Below, one piece after another: positions 6,581 to 12,765 of a DNA stretch of 38,050 bases. The stretch is from a virus. The first letter of the stretch is position 1. The number at the start of each line of letters is the position of its first letter. The position numbers and the translations under genes were made by a program. The notes beneath the pieces were generated by a model that saw only the letters and a program-made list of their open reading frames with translations, ran no database searches and was not told where the DNA came from. The stretch spans positions 1 through 38,050 of IMG/VR virus record IMGVR_UViG_3300031977_000306; one strand, given 5' to 3'.

Positions 6581-8312
6581 GGTTTATTGTAAATATTTTT
6601 ACAGGTTTTTCTTTTCCCTTTACAAAGATAGGCTCAAGTTCTACTAAAGGTAATGTAATATTCTTGGCAGTCTCACGCCCGATTACTAAGTCTTGTCCAA
6701 CTTCTTTGGTTGAACTCTCTAACCTAGCTGCAAGGTTTACTGCATCACCTATCGCAGTATAATCAAATCTAGTCTCACTTCCCATGTTTCCTACCACCGC
6801 ATCTCCGGTGTTGACTCCTATACCAATCGTTACTCCAATATCTGCTTCGTTCATACCACGCATAATATCTAATGCAGCTAACACAGCTTTCTCTTCATGC
6901 TCTTCTTGGTCTATGGGTGCATTGAAGATAGCCATCATAGCATCGCCAATATATTTATCTACCATTCCACCGTGTTTCTTTACAGCATCTGATTGAATCG
7001 TCAATGCTTTGTTCATAATCTCTGTAACTTGTTCAGGCTCTAAACGCTCTGACAAACTTGTAAAGCCTCTAACGTCTGTAAATAAAAGTGTACAACGTCT
7101 ACGAACTCCTCCTAACTTCAAAAGCTCTGGATGTTTCTGGAGTTGTTTGACTTGTCGTGGGTCAAGATAGTGTTCAAATTGTTTCTTAATCTGTTGTCTA
7201 AGTTTGTATTGCTTTCTAAAGTTTAAATAGAATTGCTGAGTAGATACAAGTAACATAGATAGTAATGACCATGTAACATCTATCAAAATATTTGCTTGAA
7301 TTAAAGCATATCCACCATAAGACACAGAAGCCATTGAAACTCCTGCCAATACCAATCCCCACGTAATACCAAAAGCGTTGATTACAGTAGCTACAGCGAG
7401 ACCAGAGAGGCATAATATTAATAGCTCTACAAACAATCTATAGTCAGGTATTTTTGGTGTGTCTAACAGAATACTTTCTGCTAGTGCTGCTTGAATTTTG
7501 TGAGGCTCTAACAAACCTTTTGGAGTTGCAACTTGTTGCATAATTCCTTTGGCTGTAAAACCTACAAACACAAACTTATTCGCTACATCAAGCTCTTGTA
7601 ACGTAGTCTCAGGTGTGTCTACCCAAGATATCCACTTACGACCAAGACTATCTGTAGCAATGGGAGGTAGCCCACGTACTCGTATCTGTTCAATACCGTT
7701 TAGATTTGTTTTAATTTGATACGTTGAACCACCTCCTAAAATTTTTAAGACTTGAGTACCGAATGAGGCTACCCACCCATCAGGAATTTGTTGAAGTAAA
7801 GGAATTTGTCTAACCAAATTATCAACGTCAACAGGAACAGAGACTGCACCTTGAGTAGCTGACTGCTTGAGTATTGGTATGTTATTTAAGAAACCTTGTG
7901 CCTGTGGAAGTATGACATCTTCTCCGAGTATGACAGTTCCATGTGTTTCAGGATACAAATTATTTGGAACTTCAGGCATCGCTATGACACTTGGAGAACT
8001 TTGTAAAGCTTGTGCAAACTCTGTATCTCCACCAAGTCTGTCAGGATGTGGGAACAATACAACCCAACCCACGCCAAGTGCACCGTTCTCTAGTAACGTG
8101 TTGTGAATCTTGGCAAGTGTTTGACGTGGTAAAGGATAACCACCTTCTTTATCTATATCTTCTTCTGTGATATTAAGAATAGAAAAATATCCTGTAGGTT
8201 CTGGAGTCTTGACAAACGTGTCAAACGTTTTAAGTCGTAGGATTTCTAAAGGTACAGCATTGAACAACAAGGGTAGCGTAAGGATGCCGATAAGAAGTGT
8301 TGCCCATTTCAT
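6564..8312 (-). CDS. CHASE2-domain class III adenylate/guanylate cyclase, membrane bound
   Basis: A 582-residue sensor cyclase. An N-terminal membrane segment (residues 1-20) leads to an extracytoplasmic CHASE2 sensor domain (about 25-290), then hydrophobic segments at about 293-312, 317-340 and 343-358, and a cytoplasmic class III catalytic domain (about 405-575). Catalytic residues look complete: metal Asp413 (LFTDVRGF) and Asp457 (DKYIGDAM), purine-selecting Lys453, Thr519 in the second selecting position (DYTAIGD), and transition-state Asn526 and Arg530 (NLAARLE). The Lys/Thr pair is typical of class IIIb bacterial cyclases, many of them bicarbonate-responsive adenylate cyclases, so cAMP is the likelier product. 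Its ATG overlaps the FecR-gene stop by one base. Very unusual in a phage; probably host-derived. Confidence 0.93.
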   Translation of the reverse strand: MKWATLLIGILTLPLLFNAVPLEILRLKTFDTFVKTPEPTGYFSILNITEEDIDKEGGYPLPRQTLAKIHNTLLENGALGVGWVVLFPHPDRLGGDTEFAQALQSSPSVIAMPEVPNNLYPETHGTVILGEDVILPQAQGFLNNIPILKQSATQGAVSVPVDVDNLVRQIPLLQQIPDGWVASFGTQVLKILGGGSTYQIKTNLNGIEQIRVRGLPPIATDSLGRKWISWVDTPETTLQELDVANKFVFVGFTAKGIMQQVATPKGLLEPHKIQAALAESILLDTPKIPDYRLFVELLILCLSGLAVATVINAFGITWGLVLAGVSMASVSYGGYALIQANILIDVTWSLLSMLLVSTQQFYLNFRKQYKLRQQIKKQFEHYLDPRQVKQLQKHPELLKLGGVRRRCTLLFTDVRGFTSLSERLEPEQVTEIMNKALTIQSDAVKKHGGMVDKYIGDAMMAIFNAPIDQEEHEEKAVLAALDIMRGMNEADIGVTIGIGVNTGDAVVGNMGSETRFDYTAIGDAVNLAARLESSTKEVGQDLVIGRETAKNITLPLVELEPIFVKGKEKPVKIFTINLDKLL

Positions 8313-9418
8313 TAGCTGCTCTGTTTAATGGTGATGGTAGATGAATTACCACCGTTAATAAGTATCTGAGTACTCTTACCGTCTTGTACCAATAATACAG
8401 TGTATGCACCGGAACTATCTATCTCTAGTCGTACTGTATCTTGTACACTTCTAAGAACGGTTAGCGTACCATCGTTTATAAAAGTATTTATCTGTGTCTC
8501 ACTATCAAAGCCAAACTCTGTACCTTTGATATTCGTTTCTGACACTTGACCAAGTTGTTCAGTTTCCAACTGGTCTACTTCTTCTATGATGTTAAGTAAA
8601 TCTTCTAAGAAATTAACATCAAGATAATTAATATCTAGCTCACTAAATTCTAAATTATCTTCAGCTAGATAATCTTGTTCGAGTTCATCAAACTCTAAAA
8701 AATCTACATCAAGTAAATTTGTTCTTTGTTCTGTTACGTTTTCTGTTTCTGTAACCACTTCTTCCGGTGGTTGTACAATCAACATGTTGTCGATAAGTTC
8801 TAACGTAATGTCAAGTATAACCGGTTTACTTGGTTTACTTTCAAAGACTGACACACTGGTAGCTTGGTAAGGCTGATTCAATACTGCTTGTCCTATAGCT
8901 GTACTAACCACTATCTCACCACTAGAGTTACCAAACTCATCCGGTAACAAGATTACTAAGCTTCTTCCAAGTTCATCTACTGTAACTGTAAAGTCTGTAC
9001 CACGTATTCCTATCGTGGCACTAGGAGTCTTTATAGATATATTCTCTTTGTCAATGGATGCAAGTTTGCCAGTGATGAATCTTGCAGTACCACTAGCAAA
9101 CTGCAATGCCATTTTAGACTTCGAGGGGTTGGGGTCAAAGATAAACTCATCTATAATAAGTTGTGAATGTTCAGTCAGTCTAACTTTACTATCATCTAAA
9201 AACGTAATACCTACTCTACCATTAGCAGTCTTTACGTTATCGTAACTCTCTATACCAAACTCTAAAGCAGCGTTGTAAGTATCATCACGAATGACTTGAC
9301 TTACACCTTTAAGCTCTGTTATCTCACCAATATCAGCAGCTTGTAGTTGTGCCACCGTCATTTTGGATGACACAAATAGTACCATTAGAGCCAGTACTTT
9401 CAATCTTAAGCCAATCAC
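8312..9418 (-). CDS. FecR-domain periplasmic protein
   Basis: A 368-residue exported protein. An N-terminal signal peptide (about residues 1-27, ending in AQLQA) precedes a FecR domain (about 30-150) with the family stretches VKTANGRVGITFLDDSKVRL and TPSATIGIRGTDF. Residues 235-290 are very acidic and repetitive (LEFDELEQDYL, LEFSELDINYLDV), and the C-terminal part has a second IKGTEF motif followed by beta-rich sequence. FecR proteins bind or signal at the cell envelope; in bacteria FecR-domain proteins are often neighbours of CHASE2 cyclases, which fits the gene next door. The start is probably GTG 9418 (TTG 9403 is an alternative), inside the end of the curlin-like gene with an overlap of up to 86 bases. 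Confidence 0.85.
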   Translation of the reverse strand: MIGLRLKVLALMVLFVSSKMTVAQLQAADIGEITELKGVSQVIRDDTYNAALEFGIESYDNVKTANGRVGITFLDDSKVRLTEHSQLIIDEFIFDPNPSKSKMALQFASGTARFITGKLASIDKENISIKTPSATIGIRGTDFTVTVDELGRSLVILLPDEFGNSSGEIVVSTAIGQAVLNQPYQATSVSVFESKPSKPVILDITLELIDNMLIVQPPEEVVTETENVTEQRTNLLDVDFLEFDELEQDYLAEDNLEFSELDINYLDVNFLEDLLNIIEEVDQLETEQLGQVSETNIKGTEFGFDSETQINTFINDGTLTVLRSVQDTVRLEIDSSGAYTVLLVQDGKSTQILINGGNSSTITIKQSS

Positions 9419-10034
9419 TTGCTAATGTACTCTGTTGTTGTATGTTAAATGTTCTTGAACTTCCGGTTTGGTCTAAATAAAAATAACCATCAGCATAACC
9501 ATCGCCATCAAAGGTTATAGTGTTGCTGTCTCCGTCTACATCTACGTAGTTAGTAGCTGAATCTGAATCAATATCAAAATCAAATGTGTTACTGTCTCCA
9601 TTAATAATCCAGTCTAAGTCTAAAGTACTTGCCAAAGCGTTAGTAGCTACGTTAAGTGTAAAGTCGTTAGAAGAACCTGTAACATCTACGTTTAAGTTAC
9701 CACTGTCTGCACCGTATGTATTGGTAGGGTCAACTTGAATATCAAAAGTATTACTGTCTCCATCAAACTCAAAAAAACCTGTCAGCGTATCAGCCCACAT
9801 GTCTCCTAAGAATTTGTTGAAGTCACCAATCTGATTGATGTCTAACGTTAGGTTGCTTCCGTCTAAGTCCAATGGTGTCATAGTACCTGATATAGCATCC
9901 AATCCACCAATGATGTTACCTGAACCTAGCTGTTCTAAGTCTATGTTCGCAGTCGTACCAGATTGATTGATATAGATTTCATTATCAGCCCATGTCAACA
10001 TCGGTAATAATAAAAATAATTTAAGGTGTTTCAT
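9333..10034 (-). CDS. Curlin-like secreted repeat protein (putative amyloid substrate)
   Basis: A 233-residue protein with a signal peptide (residues 1-16, ending LTWA). After it come about nine loose repeats with alternating hydrophobic residues around a Gly-x-x-Asn turn, such as IYINQSGTTANIDLEQ, LTLDINQIGDFNKF, FEFDGDSNTFDIQ and YFYLDQTGSSRTFNI, spaced about 20-26 residues apart. That strand-turn-strand pattern with Gln, Asn and Gly is the design of CsgA/CsgB curlin repeats, although many repeats here carry Asp in place of Gln. Cys221 and Cys233 could form a disulfide. It lies directly after csgG (14-base overlap), which is the best evidence that it is exported by that pore. Divergence makes 'curlin-like' safer than CsgA. 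Confidence 0.75.
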   Translation of the reverse strand: MKHLKLFLLLPMLTWADNEIYINQSGTTANIDLEQLGSGNIIGGLDAISGTMTPLDLDGSNLTLDINQIGDFNKFLGDMWADTLTGFFEFDGDSNTFDIQVDPTNTYGADSGNLNVDVTGSSNDFTLNVATNALASTLDLDWIINGDSNTFDFDIDSDSATNYVDVDGDSNTITFDGDGYADGYFYLDQTGSSRTFNIQQQSTLASDWLKIESTGSNGTICVIQNDGGTTTSC

Positions 10035-10830
10035 ATTCCCAATAGCCCCTCTCTATTCCTGTTTCAATTATTTGTAATACCCCAGTCTCTATTGCTTTTT
10101 GCAAAGCTATAGAAACACTCTCGTTTTGTGCTGCTCCACTTTCTATCTCTACAAGTTCTGAACCTGCTTCAATAAAACGGAACACGTCCTGCGATATGCC
10201 GATAGATAAAATAGTTTTAGCTACCAATACTTCCATCAATACTTCCCCAGTAGAGATAGATACTAATCTCATAGAGATAGTAACAGTATCCTCTCTGTAT
10301 TGACGACTGGCACCTACACCTAAATATCTAGCACCATTACCGCCTGACTTTAAATTGGTGTCATAACTTATAACACCGCCTTGAACCAATACTCCTGCAA
10401 AAAGTAATGGTTGAAGTTTTTCTTCCTCGTCAAAGTCTTCACGAGTTGACCTGATAATCTGTCGTTCTTTAGTTAGACTATCTAAACCTACTCGTTCAAC
10501 CACCCGAAAAAACTTACCATCTGCTGCATGTTTAAATGCACGAATTACCAAAGCTTCCGGAGCTTGGCTTATCGCTGTACTAAACAATGCGAACTGGCTG
10601 TTACTTTTACGCTGACCTGTTAAGTCTTGAAAACTATCTTTGTAAATTGCAACAACCGGCTTAGTTTTTGCAGCTGGTAAAGTTTTTAAAGTTTCTGATT
10701 GTAAATCTAATACGGATGTTCCTTCTAGTCTAATGTCTGCGACACCACCCGAATCTAATAAATCATCGTAGTGCCAAGCAACACAGCTAGAAAGTGAAAC
10801 TACCGATAGGCAAAGTAATAATAGTTTCAT
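10021..10830 (-). CDS. csgG: CsgG-like curli secretion pore lipoprotein
   Basis: Outer-membrane lipoprotein of the CsgG family, which forms a nine-subunit pore for curlin export (type VIII secretion). The start at ATG 10830 gives a short lipoprotein signal with lipobox LSSC (Cys16); ATG 10842 is possible. Recognisable CsgG blocks in order: VAIYKDSFQDLTGQ, FSTAISQAP, KFFRVVERVGLDSL then ERQIIR, YDTNLKSGGNGARYLGVGA, STGEVL, AKTILSIGISQDVFRFI, and the C-terminal AIETGVLQIIETGIERGYW. In the constriction loop the FSTA core is kept but the Tyr and Asn next to it in E. coli are replaced. It overlaps csgF by 44 bases and the curlin-like gene by 10. Confidence 0.93.
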   Translation of the reverse strand: MKLLLLCLSVVSLSSCVAWHYDDLLDSGGVADIRLEGTSVLDLQSETLKTLPAAKTKPVVAIYKDSFQDLTGQRKSNSQFALFSTAISQAPEALVIRAFKHAADGKFFRVVERVGLDSLTKERQIIRSTREDFDEEEKLQPLLFAGVLVQGGVISYDTNLKSGGNGARYLGVGASRQYREDTVTISMRLVSISTGEVLMEVLVAKTILSIGISQDVFRFIEAGSELVEIESGAAQNESVSIALQKAIETGVLQIIETGIERGYWEYETP

Positions 10831-11260
10831 TTCCGTCAGCATCCGTTATCGTTAATGTTATGTAGTCACCATCAACACTATATTCAATGGTGTTGCCTTC
10901 TAATTCTATAGAGCCACTTTCACTTTTGGTTTCACCAAACAAGTTCTCAACTAATTGTCTTGAGAGCTGTGCGTAGATACGTGACTCTAAGTTTCTTATA
11001 AATCTTGCAAGGGTAGTATTCTGTGCTTCCCTTTCTAGTTCTTCTTGGTAAGCTTTTATCTCTGCTTTAATCGCTGCCTTCCTATTGAACTCTTGGTTCT
11101 CTATAGTTAGATAATGACTAGATGTATTGATACCATTAAACGATGGGCTTTTAAACTTATGTGTAATTTCGTCTGCGTTAACAAACATAGTAAAGACAAT
11201 ACTGAATACCAATATTAAACTACAGATTACTAAGTTCCAATCAATCTTTTCTTTGGTCAT
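10787..11260 (-). CDS. csgF: CsgF-like curli assembly factor
   Basis: About 157 residues with a signal/membrane segment (residues about 7-29, ending FVNA) and then EITHKFKSPSFNGINTSSHY, which matches the N-terminal part of CsgF that inserts into the CsgG channel. A charged helix follows (about 60-100), and the C-terminus YSVDGDYITLTITDADGNE has the CsgF beta-hairpin style. In bacteria CsgF couples secretion to nucleation at the cell surface. The start is ATG 11260; an upstream in-frame TTG at 11287 is less likely. It overlaps the upstream membrane-protein gene by 20 bases and csgG by 44, so it is coupled to both. No csgE, csgB, csgC or csgD is present. Confidence 0.88.
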   Translation of the reverse strand: MTKEKIDWNLVICSLILVFSIVFTMFVNADEITHKFKSPSFNGINTSSHYLTIENQEFNRKAAIKAEIKAYQEELEREAQNTTLARFIRNLESRIYAQLSRQLVENLFGETKSESGSIELEGNTIEYSVDGDYITLTITDADGNETIITLPIGSFTF

Positions 11261-11591
11261 CTCTTTCTGCTTTTGCAAGTTTGTCAAGGTCTATTAAGTT
11301 TGGTACGCCTAATAAAGTTTTTAATAATACATCTTGTCTAATACTTTGATTATCTAAAGCTCTAACTCTATCAATCAAACTAACAATGATACCGTACTGA
11401 CTGTCTAACTTTGTAGATACTCTTTCTTCCATAGTATCTAATGCAGTCTGCACTTTATCATCTAACGTTTCTAATTTAGTCTCCATACCATCAATGATAC
11501 GATTGATAAGCTTCCAAATAAAAAGCCCTAAACCTAGAGCTGCTGCAATGGGAAAGCCTACTTCATTGATAAGGCTTACGAACTCGTTCAT
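11241..11591 (-). CDS. Single-span membrane protein with coiled coil, holin or spanin candidate
   Basis: A 116-residue protein with one N-terminal membrane segment (FPIAAALGLGLFIWKLI, about residues 13-30) followed by a long charged coiled coil (IIDGMETKLETLDDKVQTAL region) and a hydrophilic tail. Its topology resembles small phage holin-like or BhlA-type proteins. It sits between the three-segment holin candidate (4-base overlap) and csgF, so it is the last lysis-type gene before the curli block. No enzymatic domain is seen. Confidence 0.6.
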   Translation of the reverse strand: MNEFVSLINEVGFPIAAALGLGLFIWKLINRIIDGMETKLETLDDKVQTALDTMEERVSTKLDSQYGIIVSLIDRVRALDNQSIRQDVLLKTLLGVPNLIDLDKLAKAERDDQRKD

Positions 11592-12067
11592 TTATCCGGT
11601 GTGTTAGAAGCTCCAAAGTAAAAACTAATAACTGCTGATGCTAAACCACCAAGATAACCAAGTACAAGGTTGATAAGAGCTTCAGAGTTTTGCTCCGGTG
11701 GCTGAATGGTTACTAAGAATATATAACCTAAGAATCCACCAAGGGTAGCAATCCCCATGATACGTGCTGTCCAGTCTTTACTAAACTTACCACGTGCATC
11801 TTGTTTATCTTGAACTTCTAACTTGAATACATCGATTTCAAGCTCTTTCATTTGTAGTTCAAAGTTTTGTTCAGCTTTTTTAAGCTCTAGCATTTGTTCA
11901 GGTGTAGCTTCTTGTACAGCCTTTTCAATTGCTTTAGGTGTATTAGGCACACCCAACACTTCAGAGATAACGTTAGCTGCCATACCACCCATAGGACCGC
12001 CTAAAGCGGTACCAAGTGTTGGAGCTACAGCACCTACTACTTGTTTTAAAACATTTCCAAATTTCAT
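11588..12067 (-). CDS. Putative holin of the three-transmembrane GTA/phage type
   Basis: A 159-residue protein. A small-residue hydrophobic N-terminus (residues about 8-40, VVGAVAPTLGTALGG) is followed by a charged helix (EQMLELKKAEQNFELQMK) and two clear membrane spans, IMGIATLGGFLGYIFLV and LINLVLGYLGGLASAVISFY. This order (helix, KDWTAR, two spans, short polar tail) matches the family described as three-transmembrane holins for phage or gene-transfer-agent release. Position next to lysozyme supports it. It would permeabilise the inner membrane so that the lysozyme can reach the wall. Confidence 0.75.
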   Translation of the reverse strand: MKFGNVLKQVVGAVAPTLGTALGGPMGGMAANVISEVLGVPNTPKAIEKAVQEATPEQMLELKKAEQNFELQMKELEIDVFKLEVQDKQDARGKFSKDWTARIMGIATLGGFLGYIFLVTIQPPEQNSEALINLVLGYLGGLASAVISFYFGASNTPDK

Positions 12068-12306
12068 TTCAACTCCTCTGTTGTTATGGTACCTTCCAAT
12101 AAATCATTTACTGAATCTAATAAGTATTCAGGAACATCATCTGCCAACGGATGGTCTTCGTTGTATGCAATCATAAATGCCTCGACCAATACTTCATACA
12201 CCGGTCTAAACTCTTCACGCTTTATCCAAGCTAGTCCAGACTTTGTACGGGCTTTACAATCAATACGATAAGCTACATCTAATTGTTTCTCTGTATAGAG
12301 TAACAT
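12064..12306 (-). CDS. Small acidic protein within the lysis cassette, function unknown
   Basis: An 80-residue soluble acidic protein (starts MLLYTEKQLDVAYRIDCKAR) with predicted helices throughout and no membrane segment. It shares one base with the lysozyme stop and four with the holin start, so all three are co-translated. Small proteins of this look are common between lysozyme and holin in marine podoviruses, but I do not know a role; regulation of lysis is a guess. Confidence 0.65.
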   Translation of the reverse strand: MLLYTEKQLDVAYRIDCKARTKSGLAWIKREEFRPVYEVLVEAFMIAYNEDHPLADDVPEYLLDSVNDLLEGTITTEELK

Positions 12307-12758
12307 TAGACTTGCTCAAGAACCATAGCTTGTAGCTCTTTACTACGTCTACCTACTTGATGAAACCATTTACTATCTTCCATTTGTCTAGCCATTTCTT
12401 TCCAGTCATGGTTTTGACAAGCTGCTATCATGTTACGAAACTTTGAAAGTCTTGAACCACCTAGATTAAAACACATATTAACTATGACTCTTTGAATAGG
12501 CTCTGGCAAGTTTTGAAAAACATGGTCACCACCGATAACGTGGATAGCTTCCATGTAATGCTTGTCAAAGTCTTCCTCATAGTACATGTCTACCACTTCT
12601 TGACTTACAGGTGTACCTATTTCCCATCCGTATTCAGGGTCACTAGGTTGACATAGATGTCCAACACCAAGAGTTTTATAGCCAAGACTATCTTCATAGA
12701 TTGCTAAGACTTCGCCTTCGTGTCTCTTGATTTCAGCTTTACATAATTCTTTATTCAT
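12306..12758 (-). CDS. T4-type lysozyme (GH24 muramidase), endolysin
   Basis: A phage endolysin of about 150 residues that cleaves peptidoglycan. Numbered from ATG 12758, the catalytic triad of T4 lysozyme is complete with the same spacing: Glu14 (RHEG), Asp23 (YEDSLGYKT) and Thr29, followed by LGVGH. The later block FNLGGSRLSKF corresponds to the conserved region containing the substrate cleft helix. I chose ATG 12758 because it puts the catalytic Glu near T4's position 11; an in-frame ATG 12788 overlaps the upstream gene's end and cannot be excluded. No signal peptide, so release should depend on the holin. Confidence 0.93.
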   Translation of the reverse strand: MNKELCKAEIKRHEGEVLAIYEDSLGYKTLGVGHLCQPSDPEYGWEIGTPVSQEVVDMYYEEDFDKHYMEAIHVIGGDHVFQNLPEPIQRVIVNMCFNLGGSRLSKFRNMIAACQNHDWKEMARQMEDSKWFHQVGRRSKELQAMVLEQV

Positions 12759-12765
12759 TTTTTTA

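Noticed and set aside
11261-11287. TTG start at 11287 for csgF
   Set aside because: It adds only a polar extension before the signal segment, while ATG 11260 gives a normal export signal.
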